Positions 8,662 to 16,032 of a stretch of DNA of 64,000 bases are shown here, piece by piece. This DNA comes from Chitinophaga filiformis (GTDB lineage: Bacteria > Bacteroidota > Bacteroidia > Chitinophagales > Chitinophagaceae). Under the pieces are notes generated by a model, which saw only the letters and a list, made by a program, of their open reading frames with translations, was not told the origin of the DNA and searched no databases. The position numbers were made by a program, and so were the translations under genes. How positions within the stretch are numbered: position 1 is the first letter of the stretch; each line of letters opens with the position of its first letter. The DNA lies in contig NZ_CP095855.1 of the NCBI RefSeq assembly GCF_023100805.1, forward strand, positions 186,001 through 250,000. The letters run 5' to 3'.

Positions 8662-9195
8662 ATGAAAGCATTTAAAGTACCAAACCGTGAAGAGGTCAGC
8701 CCTGCCAACCAGGCAATATTCGATACACTGAAAAAGAAGCTGGGCAAGGTTCCTAATAGCTATGCATTTATGGCAAGTTCCGAAAATGGTTTAGCCAACT
8801 ATCTCGCATTGTCTAATGCAAAAAGTTCACTTACTATCCGGGAGAAGGAAGTTATTAACCTGATCGTTAGCGCAATAAACGACTGCCATTATTGTGTCAG
8901 CGCCCATACTGTGATCGGAAAATTAAACGGCTTTACTGATGAGCAAATACTGGAAATACGCCGTGGCAACATCAGTTTTGATGCAAAACTCAACGCACTA
9001 GTGCAGTTCGTGAAAGAGGTGACTAACAAAAAAGGTAACGCCAGTCAGCAGGCTATAGATAACTTTTTTGCAGCAGGCTATACCAATGAAAGTCTTGTTG
9101 ATACGTTAATGATCATCTCCGAAAGAACTTTCAGCAATTACCTGAACGCTATTGTGAAGGTGCCAATCGACTTCCCTGTTGCGCCTGAAATTTGA
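8662..9195 (+). CDS. AhpD/carboxymuconolactone decarboxylase-family peroxidase-like protein
   Basis: This 177-residue alpha-helical protein carries the AhpD-type active-site motif NDCHYCVSAHT with C75, C78 and H82. In AhpD-like proteins these form the peroxidatic/resolving disulfide and proton relay for reducing organic hydroperoxides. Residues 1-40 (NREEVSPANQAIFDTLKKKLGKVPNSYA) match the N-terminal region of uncharacterised peroxidase-related proteins. It probably works in the cytosol with a thiol reductant. It is followed by an AraC regulator and sits in a block of redox enzymes, so a stress or detoxification role fits. Confidence 0.85.
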   Translation: MKAFKVPNREEVSPANQAIFDTLKKKLGKVPNSYAFMASSENGLANYLALSNAKSSLTIREKEVINLIVSAINDCHYCVSAHTVIGKLNGFTDEQILEIRRGNISFDAKLNALVQFVKEVTNKKGNASQQAIDNFFAAGYTNESLVDTLMIISERTFSNYLNAIVKVPIDFPVAPEI

Positions 9196-9332
9196 GATAA
9201 TTCGTTCAGTGCTGATAAATGCCCGGAATGGTAAATTACACCATCCAAACAGTGAAAAACACCATATTCCCGATGCAGCCTATGCTAACTTAGCACAGGC
9301 TAAGTTGAAGGAAATTTAAAAGGCATGATCTA

Positions 9333-10235
9333 ATGAAGTTTTCACATACTGACAAGAGATCGGGTGGTGTAATTTATTTTCTGGAGAACGAGGTATTTTC
9401 CGGCAGGAGAACAGAAGCGACGGCAGACCGGCTTTTTACAATCGCGTTAAACAGCGGTCCGGCGCAGCAGGTCTATATTGACAATATTGAGTATACCTTC
9501 CCTTCCGGATGCCTGTTACCGCTTTTTTCCAATCAGTCTTTTATATTTGAAGAGCCCCGACAGATTACCGCCTGGCAATATAACCGGGATTTTTATTGCA
9601 TTGTTGATCACGATAACGAGGTAAGCTGTGCAGGTTTTCTGTTTTTCGGATCCTATGGTCAGCTATTCATTAAGCTGGACAAATTCAATCAGGGAAAACT
9701 CGAGATACTGAAAAGCATTTTTATCGAAGAGTTTGAAATGGATGACAGTACAAAATCGGAGATGCTCAAAATGTTATTAAAAAGGCTGATTATTATCGGT
9801 ACCAGGTTAGCCAAAGAACAATATGTAAAAGAGCAGCCCGTTGAATCTGACAAATTTGACATCGTTAGAAAATATAATCTATTAGTTGACAGGAACTTTA
9901 AAACACAGCACCAGGTACAATTCTATGCGAATGAGTTAGGCAAATCTCCCAAAACATTATCTAACCTGTTTGCACGTTACCATCATAAACTCCCCTTACA
10001 GATCATTCATGACCGTATAATTGACGAAGCAAAAAGGTTATTCTATTACACGGATAGATCAGCGAAAGAAATAGCTTATGAGCTTGGGTTTGATGACGCG
10101 GCACATTTTAGCCGGTTCTTTAAAAAGATAACAGGCCAAAACATTTCCGGGTATAAAAAGGCCAGATTACGCTATTCAGAGGCCAATGCATTGTCTTTTC
10201 CCCAGGAGCCGGGACATCCGGCATCGTTCTTATAA
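9333..10235 (+). CDS. AraC-family transcriptional regulator
   Basis: This 300-residue protein has a poorly conserved N-terminal sensing half (about 1-170, beta-rich, cupin-like) and a C-terminal pair of helix-turn-helix motifs at about 195-285. The second HTH carries the AraC signature (SAKEIAYELGFDDAAHFSRFFKKITGQ, quoted here as family hallmark at about 247-273). A short acidic/proline tail follows. It lies downstream of the AhpD-like gene on the same strand and 5 bp before the convergent LysR gene. The likely target is the adjacent redox genes, but no operator was identified. Confidence 0.9.
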   Translation: MKFSHTDKRSGGVIYFLENEVFSGRRTEATADRLFTIALNSGPAQQVYIDNIEYTFPSGCLLPLFSNQSFIFEEPRQITAWQYNRDFYCIVDHDNEVSCAGFLFFGSYGQLFIKLDKFNQGKLEILKSIFIEEFEMDDSTKSEMLKMLLKRLIIIGTRLAKEQYVKEQPVESDKFDIVRKYNLLVDRNFKTQHQVQFYANELGKSPKTLSNLFARYHHKLPLQIIHDRIIDEAKRLFYYTDRSAKEIAYELGFDDAAHFSRFFKKITGQNISGYKKARLRYSEANALSFPQEPGHPASFL

Positions 10236-10240
10236 GCCTG

Positions 10241-11128
10241 TTAAACATGATAGTCCTTCGCGTGACGGACTAATAGCTGCGCCAATAGTCGCGCTGCCTT
10301 TTTGCGATATTGCCCTGCCGGCCAGGAAATAGTGGCCAATCGTGTCATACCTTCGCCTGTAATTTTCAGCGCTTTTAATTCAGGGTAGTTAAAGATCGAC
10401 GAACCCATTAATATGGTTGCCCACTGACCACTATCTACTAGTTGTAAAAGCATATTGATATCATTTACTTCCATTTTGATATCAGGTATTAAATGATGAT
10501 CTTCCAATAAAAGATCGAGGTAATTGCGGATGCTATATCCTCTGGTAGGCAATACCAAAGGCATACCATCTAATTGCTTAATGTTGATCTGCTTTCTACC
10601 GCCCAACGGATGGCTTTTGTGAACTACAAGTGCCAGGCAGGAAGAAAACAAACGTTCAATTTCAAATCCATCGCCTTTCTCGCCTTGAGAAAAAGACAAC
10701 ATCATATCAATATGACCCTGATCAAGCTTGTCAAGTAAATCCTGAGTGGTGCCAAAGCTAATTTTTATGTTGATTTTGGGACACTCTTGTGAAAAGTCCA
10801 CTATAGCTTTCGTTAACAAGGCCATTAGTCCGTAGGTCACGCCGATCGACAACGTTCCTGTATTAAGATTCATCAAATCCTTCAACATGTCCTTGCCGTC
10901 CTGGGCATCTTTCGCCGTTTTGAGGGCATAAGGCAAAAACGTTCTACCGGCCTCTGTGAGCCGCACCCGCTTAGCGATCCTGTCAAACAACGGCACTCCC
11001 AGTTCATCTTCCAATTGTTTGATCTGCTGAGATAGTGTGCTTTGCGTAATAAATAATGCACCCGAAGCTTCAGTGAAATTTTGCAATTCAGCGGCCTTGA
11101 TAAAGTATTTTAATTGACGGAGTTCCAT
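10241..11128 (-). CDS. LysR-family transcriptional regulator
   Basis: This 295-residue regulator starts with the typical MELRQLKYFIKAAE and a winged HTH (FTEASGALFITQSTLSQQIK at about 18-37). It is followed by a linker helix and a periplasmic-binding-protein-like effector domain. I set the start at the ATG at 11128, since LysR proteins begin at this motif; an in-frame codon 27 bp upstream is the alternative. It is divergent from a two-gene unit (possible SRPBCC protein and MDR reductase) with about 100 bp between, the classic arrangement in which the LysR protein controls the divergent genes. The inducer is unknown. Confidence 0.92.
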   Translation of the reverse strand: MELRQLKYFIKAAELQNFTEASGALFITQSTLSQQIKQLEDELGVPLFDRIAKRVRLTEAGRTFLPYALKTAKDAQDGKDMLKDLMNLNTGTLSIGVTYGLMALLTKAIVDFSQECPKINIKISFGTTQDLLDKLDQGHIDMMLSFSQGEKGDGFEIERLFSSCLALVVHKSHPLGGRKQINIKQLDGMPLVLPTRGYSIRNYLDLLLEDHHLIPDIKMEVNDINMLLQLVDSGQWATILMGSSIFNYPELKALKITGEGMTRLATISWPAGQYRKKAARLLAQLLVRHAKDYHV

Positions 11129-11186
11129 TTTTAAATAATCGGTTTTTTCGATCAACTATATCTAAAATAAGCATTTTAACGATTAG

Positions 11187-11194
11187 TAAATTTC
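11187..11194 (+). promoter_or_regulatory. Possible -7 element for the unit at 11227
   Basis: TAAATTTC differs by one base from TAnnTTTG and lies 33 bp before the ATG at 11227, within the LysR divergent intergenic region. Confidence 0.35.
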
Positions 11195-11226
11195 GGTGAC
11201 CTTTGAATTATCAAACAAAAAATATC

Positions 11227-11778
11227 ATGGAAATCAAACAAACTATCGAAAATGCGCTTTCTCACTCAACTGTAAAAGCGATCATCAACGCGCCAATTGA
11301 AAAAGTAAACATTGCAGATTGGTTATTCAATCTCCCCGATGAGGAATATCAAAGATGCTCTACAGCCCATATCGCAGCTGGCTTCACACACACTTTAGCT
11401 GGCGAGCCTATGTCAATCAATGTAGAGACCATCGGTAACGCGCTTGTCATTCAGCATTATGTGGCTACTGAATACAGGGCAGATTATTGCCGTATGTTAT
11501 CGGTTTCTGATACCATCACTACCAACGGGCGCAGCAAAGTTCAGGTGTTATGGGAACTTAGAGTCACAAAATTGGACGATCAAACCTGTGAATATACCAA
11601 CGAAATTCATGCAACAGCGACGCCGGAGTTTTTTGAATTTATGAAAGTGCACAACATTTCTTTGGCCCAGGCTGCTCACGACCGCCAGGTTGCATCGGAC
11701 GCTCATAATCATGAAGAAACACCCCTGTTTGCAAAAAGCATCGAAAAGAAAGCCCTTACCGGTAGTTATGGTATTTAA
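11227..11778 (+). CDS. Hypothetical protein, possibly SRPBCC-like
   Basis: This is a 183-residue soluble protein. The opening (AIINAPIEKVNIADWLFNLPDEEYQRC) and alternating beta-rich middle (VLWELRVTKLDDQTCEYTNE) suggest a START/SRPBCC-type helix-grip fold that could bind a hydrophobic ligand, but this rests on pattern only. I chose the ATG at 11227 rather than a TTG 24 bp upstream. It is the first gene of a two-gene unit with the MDR reductase 4 bp downstream and is divergent from LysR. The pairing suggests ligand binding or hydrolysis linked to the reductase. I do not recognise a named family with certainty. Confidence 0.7.
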   Translation: MEIKQTIENALSHSTVKAIINAPIEKVNIADWLFNLPDEEYQRCSTAHIAAGFTHTLAGEPMSINVETIGNALVIQHYVATEYRADYCRMLSVSDTITTNGRSKVQVLWELRVTKLDDQTCEYTNEIHATATPEFFEFMKVHNISLAQAAHDRQVASDAHNHEETPLFAKSIEKKALTGSYGI

Positions 11779-11782
11779 TTGA

Positions 11783-12787
11783 ATGGTTAAAAAAATGAAA
11801 TCGAAATTAATCAGATTGATAAATATGCCAGCAGGCATGCCGCAAATCGATGACTTCCTGCTCGAAGAGGATGAACTTCCATCGATTACTGATGGTCAGT
11901 TATTGTTAAAGCCATTATTTATTTCTGTCGACCCATACTTAAGAGTCGCCATGAGTGGTGGACATCCGCCTGCGTTAAATGTTGGAGATATTATTATTTC
12001 ACGTGGTATTGCAGTAGTTGTGACTTCCGCTCATAAAGATTTCAAAAAGGGTGATCTGGTAATGGGATATATGGAATGGCGGGATCTTTTATTACGTGAC
12101 GCTGATGATCTGGTTGTATTGGAAGATAAGAGTATGCCATTGAGTTCCTATCTGAGTGTATTAGGAGCTACTGGTTTGTCCGCTTACTTTGCGCTTAGTG
12201 AAATAGGTAAGCCGCAAAAAGGTGAAACGATCGTTATTTCGGGTGCGGCTGGTGCGGTAGGAAGCATCGCAGGTCAAATCGGTAAATTGTTTGGTTGTAA
12301 GGTCATAGGCATTGTAGGAAGCGATGAAAAAGCCGACTTTATAAAAACCGGGCTAAGGTTTGACGCTGCCATTAACTACAGGACCAGTACTGACATCGGT
12401 GCCGTCCTGGACAGGCTTTGTCCCAAAGGGATAGATGTATATTTCGATAATGTTGGCGGTAACATATCGGATGCTGTAATCAGTAAGATGAATGATTATG
12501 GGCGGATAGTGGTCTGTGGTACTATTGCTGATTACAATGATGAAAAGGAAGCTGTTGGGCCAAGATTGTTACCACTTGTGGTTTACAAAAAATTATTAAT
12601 TCAAGGATTTCTCATCGGCGATTACAAAGAGCGTTTTAATGAAGGCCGGGCGCAGCTAAGACAATGGCTGATTGACGGAAATCTGAATTACAGAGAAACG
12701 ATCGTGAAGGGCTTTGAGCAACTACCAGCGGCTTTTATAGGACTTTTCAGTGGCAAAAACGAAGGCAAGATGTTAGTTGAATTGTAA
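11783..12787 (+). CDS. NADP-dependent MDR oxidoreductase (CurA/PTGR-like, zinc-free)
   Basis: This 334-residue medium-chain reductase is of the leukotriene B4 12-hydroxydehydrogenase / CurA type. The N-terminal GroES-like domain contains FISVDPYLRVAM, a hallmark of this subfamily. The nucleotide-binding Rossmann fold has GAAGAVGSIAGQIGKL near residue 154, and YFDNVGG follows. The catalytic and structural zinc ligands of alcohol dehydrogenases are absent, as expected. It probably reduces the double bond of alpha,beta-unsaturated carbonyls with NADPH. An ATG at 11795 is an alternative start. The LysR regulator divergent from this unit probably controls it. Confidence 0.9.
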   Translation: MVKKMKSKLIRLINMPAGMPQIDDFLLEEDELPSITDGQLLLKPLFISVDPYLRVAMSGGHPPALNVGDIIISRGIAVVVTSAHKDFKKGDLVMGYMEWRDLLLRDADDLVVLEDKSMPLSSYLSVLGATGLSAYFALSEIGKPQKGETIVISGAAGAVGSIAGQIGKLFGCKVIGIVGSDEKADFIKTGLRFDAAINYRTSTDIGAVLDRLCPKGIDVYFDNVGGNISDAVISKMNDYGRIVVCGTIADYNDEKEAVGPRLLPLVVYKKLLIQGFLIGDYKERFNEGRAQLRQWLIDGNLNYRETIVKGFEQLPAAFIGLFSGKNEGKMLVEL

Positions 12788-12896
12788 TGGAAATAATTGC
12801 CCATAAGTAGCTTTACCCTAATGAAGATGCCTAATGAAGTCATTATACGAAATAGTCTCGTTCATATCAAAGTAGTTCGCGTAATGAAAGTTTCTA

Positions 12897-12929
12897 CTCA
12901 CCTTGAAAATTTCAGTTTTTCAAGGTGAG
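12897..12929. terminator. Perfect 13-bp hairpin downstream of the MDR gene
   Basis: CTCACCTTGAAAA (12897-12909) is perfectly complementary to TTTTCAAGGTGAG (12917-12929) with a 7-nt loop. It lies 110 bp past the MDR stop. A-rich and U-rich stem flanks fit a bidirectional terminator, but no U-run follows. The rest of 12788-13000 holds no recognisable gene. Confidence 0.5.
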
Positions 12930-13005
12930 GGTCACCATTTCGCGAAAAATAATGATTTGCACTCGTACCAGCTACAATTAAAATACTTCACTCCATCCCC
13001 CAAAC

Positions 13006-13041
13006 AAAAAAGCCTCCAGGTCTTTCGACTTGAAGGCTTTA
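13006..13041 (-). terminator. Intrinsic terminator of tRNA-Ser
   Basis: On the minus strand AAGCCTTCAAGTC and GACCTGGAGGCTT pair around a GAAA tetraloop (one mismatch, one G-U) and are followed by a run of six T. It begins about 10 bp after the tRNA 3' end. A textbook Rho-independent terminator. Confidence 0.85.
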
Positions 13042-13048
13042 AAGCTTG

Positions 13049-13137
13049 CGGTGAGAGAGGGATTCGAACCCTCGGTACAGTGTTACCCGTACGACGGTTT
13101 AGCAAACCGTTCCTTTCGGCCACTCAGGCATCTCACC
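13049..13137 (-). tRNA. tRNA-Ser (anticodon GCT)
   Basis: This 89-nt class II tRNA is read on the minus strand. The acceptor stem is GGTGAGA/TCTCACC with a G discriminator at 13049. The D-arm contains GCCTGAGTGGCC, and the anticodon stem ACGGT/ACCGT encloses the loop TTGCTAA, giving anticodon GCT at 13101-13103 (codons AGC/AGU). A long variable arm typical of tRNA-Ser and a T-loop GGTTCGAATCC follow. No CCA is encoded. It has its own consensus promoter and terminator, so it is a single-gene unit. Confidence 0.97.
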
Positions 13138-13163
13138 GAATCAAATTTCCCCGTTAGGGGTTG

Positions 13164-13194
13164 CAAAAATAGGAATTATTTTATCTTATCCAAA
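13164..13194 (-). promoter_or_regulatory. Bacteroidota-type promoter of tRNA-Ser
   Basis: The minus strand reads TTTG (13191-13194), 19 bp, then TATTTTTG (13164-13171): an exact match to the -33 TTTG / -7 TAnnTTTG promoter described for Bacteroidota. It ends 27 bp upstream of the mature tRNA 5' end. It also serves as an internal check on the other -7 calls in this window. Confidence 0.8.
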
Positions 13195-13272
13195 AGTTTT
13201 TTGGAATAAGATTTGACCAATTTATTCGTTTACCTTCATAGAACCAATGCGATCAGACCTAAACAACTGTTA

Positions 13273-14349
13273 ATGAAAACATTTACAGACGTAATAACCG
13301 ATCCCATATACGTCAAACCTGAGGGGACGGACAATGCCTTCCAGAGATTTCTCAAATCCATGATCCGCGATGAGCGAGACCTGCCATTCCTTTATCTGAC
13401 ACTGGAACTCACATTAATATTATTGCCGCTGGCAATTATTTTATACCTGCCGGTACCAGGATGGTTGTGGTGGACTGCCGCAATTGCTTACCAGGTACTG
13501 AACAATTTCAGATATAAGGGTTCCTTCGGACTAATGCTGCATTGTACCAGTCACCGGGTATTCTTCAATAAGAAATATGGCTTCCTGAACCATTACCTCC
13601 CCTGGGTGATAGGACCGCTGTTTGGACAGACACCCGAAACTTACTACAGTCATCATATCGGCATGCACCATCCGGAGAACAATATGCCCGAAGATGAAAG
13701 CAGTACGATGGCCTACCAGCGCGATTCTTTCAGGGGATTCTGCAAATACCTGGCAAGCTTTGTATTTACCGGCATTGTTACCCTTTGCCAATATTTTATT
13801 CGCAAACACCGCCAGAAACTAATGGTCAGAGCTGCCAGGGGTGAACTGATCTTTTTCCTGGCCTGTATCGGGCTCTCCTTTATCAATTTCCCGGCTACCC
13901 TGACCGTGTTCATTATTCCTTTTATCATTTCCCGGATCATCATGATGGTGGGCAACTGGGCACAGCACGCTTTTATTGACGCCGGAGATCCTGCGAACGC
14001 CTATAAGAACAGTATTACCTGTATTAACACCAAATACAACCATAAATGCTGGAATGACGGTTACCACATCAGCCATCACATCAAACCCTCCATGCACTGG
14101 ACGGAACATCCCCTCTTTTTCCGGAAAACACTGCCGGAGTATATTGCCAACGACGCCATCGTATTTGACGGTATCCACTTTCTGCACGTCTGGGTCTATC
14201 TGATGACAAAACGATACGACCTCCTGGCCAGGAATTTTGTGAATATTGGCAACAGGTTCAACAGCGACCAGGAAATTATCGCCTTCCTGAGGGCCCGTAC
14301 TCAAAAAATAGACATCGCTACCGTCCCCATCAACAACGCTGTAGCCTGA
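13273..14349 (+). CDS. Fatty acid desaturase
   Basis: This 358-residue membrane desaturase has several hydrophobic spans and the histidine clusters that bind the di-iron centre: HCTSH near residue 100, YYSHHIGMHH near 125, HAF near 233 and GYHISHHIKPSMHWTEH near 265-281. It would introduce double bonds into acyl chains with O2 and an electron donor, adjusting membrane fluidity. I chose the ATG at 13273; a TTG 60 bp upstream would begin in the promoter region. It sits 111 bp upstream of fabF, so the two lipid genes are neighbours, although fabF has its own promoter. Confidence 0.9.
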   Translation: MKTFTDVITDPIYVKPEGTDNAFQRFLKSMIRDERDLPFLYLTLELTLILLPLAIILYLPVPGWLWWTAAIAYQVLNNFRYKGSFGLMLHCTSHRVFFNKKYGFLNHYLPWVIGPLFGQTPETYYSHHIGMHHPENNMPEDESSTMAYQRDSFRGFCKYLASFVFTGIVTLCQYFIRKHRQKLMVRAARGELIFFLACIGLSFINFPATLTVFIIPFIISRIIMMVGNWAQHAFIDAGDPANAYKNSITCINTKYNHKCWNDGYHISHHIKPSMHWTEHPLFFRKTLPEYIANDAIVFDGIHFLHVWVYLMTKRYDLLARNFVNIGNRFNSDQEIIAFLRARTQKIDIATVPINNAVA

Positions 14350-14419
14350 TAAATCGCCCCCTTTTTATTTATATGACACATAAATCTTATGAATATGCGT
14401 AATCATAAGAATAAGTGAC

Positions 14420-14427
14420 TAAATTTG
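14420..14427 (+). promoter_or_regulatory. Putative -7 element of fabF
   Basis: TAAATTTG matches TAnnTTTG and is followed by CGC, as commonly seen in this phylum, 33 bp before the fabF ATG. No clear -33 TTTG was found at the right spacing. Confidence 0.5.
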
Positions 14428-14460
14428 CGCTCTAACTTTCGATTTTAAAGTCAAAGCATT

Positions 14461-15723
14461 ATGCGCACTGTTACGTTAAAAAGGGTTGTGGTTACCGGGC
14501 TGGGGGCCTTAACGCCTATCGGAAACGATGTAAACACATTCTGGAATAGTCTTAAATCTGGTACCGGTGGTGCTGGTCCTATTACCCGTTTCGATACTAC
14601 GGAGTTTAAAACTAAGTTTGCTTGCGAACTGAAGGGTTTTGATATAGAGAAATTCATGGAAAAGAAGGAAGCCCGTAAAATGGACATGTTTACGCAATAT
14701 GCCATGGTGGCTGCCCAGGAAGCTGTTGAACATGCAGGTCTTCACCTGGATGGTGTGGACAAAACCCAAATCGGTGTGATCTGGGCGTCCGGTAACGGTG
14801 GTATGCAGACCTTCGAAGACCAGATCGTTGAATTTGCCCAGGGCAATTTCATTCCTAAATTCAATCCTTTCTTTATTCCCAAGCTGATCTCCGATATCGC
14901 AGCTGGTCAGATCTCTATGAAATATGGTTTCATGGGTGTGAACTACTGTACTGTATCTGCCTGCGCTTCTTCCAGCAGTGCTCTGGTAGACGCTTTCAAC
15001 TATATCCGCCTGGGTAAGGCCAACGCTATCGTGGCTGGTGGTTCTGAAGCACCTGTTACCCGTGCCGGTATCGCCGGTTTCAATGCGCTCAAGGCATTGT
15101 CTACCCGCAATGATGATCATGCTACCGCTTCCCGTCCTTTCGACGCTGACCGTGATGGTTTCGTAATGGGTGAAGGCGCTGGCGCTATCATCCTGGAAGA
15201 ATATGAGCACGCTGTGAAAAGAGGCGCTACCATCTACGCAGAAATGGTAGGTGGCGCTATGACCGCTGACGCTTATCACCTCACCGCTACTCATCCGGAA
15301 GGCCTCGGCGCCCGTTTAGGTATGCAGAGAGCCCTGGAAGATGCTGACCTGAAACCTGAAGATGTAGACTATATCAATGCACACGCTACTTCTACCCCGC
15401 TGGGCGACGTTAGCGAGCTGAAAGGTATCACCGGCGTATTTGGTGATCACATTACCAAACTGAACATCAGCGCTACCAAATCCATGACCGGTCACCTCCT
15501 GGGTGCTGCCGGCGCTATTGAAGCGATTGCTTGTATCAAGGCTACCCAGTTCGACTTGGTGCCTCCTACCATCAACACCACTACATTGGGCGAAGGCATC
15601 CCTACCAACCTGAACCTGACCCTCGGTAAGGCACAGGAACGTACCGTAAATGTTGCCATGAGCAATACTTTCGGTTTCGGTGGTCATAATGCGATCGTAA
15701 TATTCAAAAAATTCAAGGCTTAA
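14461..15723 (+). CDS. fabF: 3-oxoacyl-[acyl-carrier-protein] synthase II
   Basis: This 420-residue thiolase-fold condensing enzyme catalyses the malonyl-ACP elongation step of type II fatty acid synthesis in the cytosol. The nucleophile C168 sits in TVSACASSS. The two catalytic histidines are in INAHATSTPLGD and MTGHLLGAAG, and the C-terminal NTFGFGGHNA loop is intact. Length matches FabF (about 412-420). It follows a desaturase and ends in a strong terminator, so it is probably monocistronic. A role in a secondary pathway is unlikely, given the canonical motifs and lack of polyketide neighbours. Confidence 0.97.
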   Translation: MRTVTLKRVVVTGLGALTPIGNDVNTFWNSLKSGTGGAGPITRFDTTEFKTKFACELKGFDIEKFMEKKEARKMDMFTQYAMVAAQEAVEHAGLHLDGVDKTQIGVIWASGNGGMQTFEDQIVEFAQGNFIPKFNPFFIPKLISDIAAGQISMKYGFMGVNYCTVSACASSSSALVDAFNYIRLGKANAIVAGGSEAPVTRAGIAGFNALKALSTRNDDHATASRPFDADRDGFVMGEGAGAIILEEYEHAVKRGATIYAEMVGGAMTADAYHLTATHPEGLGARLGMQRALEDADLKPEDVDYINAHATSTPLGDVSELKGITGVFGDHITKLNISATKSMTGHLLGAAGAIEAIACIKATQFDLVPPTINTTTLGEGIPTNLNLTLGKAQERTVNVAMSNTFGFGGHNAIVIFKKFKA

Positions 15724-15747
15724 TACGCCCTGACTATATTAATAATG

Positions 15748-15779
15748 AAGAGCGGGTTACAAGGTAATCCGCTCTTTTT
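15748..15779 (+). terminator. Intrinsic terminator of fabF
   Basis: AAGAGCGGGTTAC (15748-15760) pairs with GTAATCCGCTCTT (15764-15776) across a 3-nt loop with one G-U, followed by TTT. It lies 25 bp after the fabF stop. Confidence 0.88.
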
Positions 15780-16032
15780 ATGTCGCGCCCACTCCTGAAT
15801 AAACATGTACGGTATGCTTCGGGCCAGCTACATGTAAGCCATAGATATAGCACCTTATCCCATAATCCCCAACCTGCCTCACCCCAATGCACAGCATTGT
15901 ATCAATGATAATCAGCATGTTACTGTATAGCCACACTAAAATTTTTAGTAAACTCGTAATTATGCCGTAGTTTAGTAGTCTAAAATAGTCCGTGGTACAT
16001 TTTTCGGATGCGCCACGGCTTTTTAAACCGAT
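15780..16032. other. Gene-free stretch between fabF terminator and uvrA
   Basis: No coding potential was recognised. Near uvrA, TACATTTT at 15996-16003 is one base off the -7 consensus. A 6-bp inverted repeat CCGTGG/CCACGG (15990-15995 and 16013-16018) brackets it and would lie in or near the 5' end of the uvrA transcript. No SOS box of known type was seen. Confidence 0.5.

Noticed and set aside
13049..13137. tRNA-Ser as an integration site for the accessory block at 5.8-12.8 kb
   Set aside because: No second copy of the tRNA 3' end, no integrase gene and no mobility genes were found in the window.
16013..16032. LexA/SOS-type operator before uvrA
   Set aside because: No known SOS box pattern was found in 15780-16032; the CCGTGG/CCACGG repeat is short and more likely a leader hairpin.
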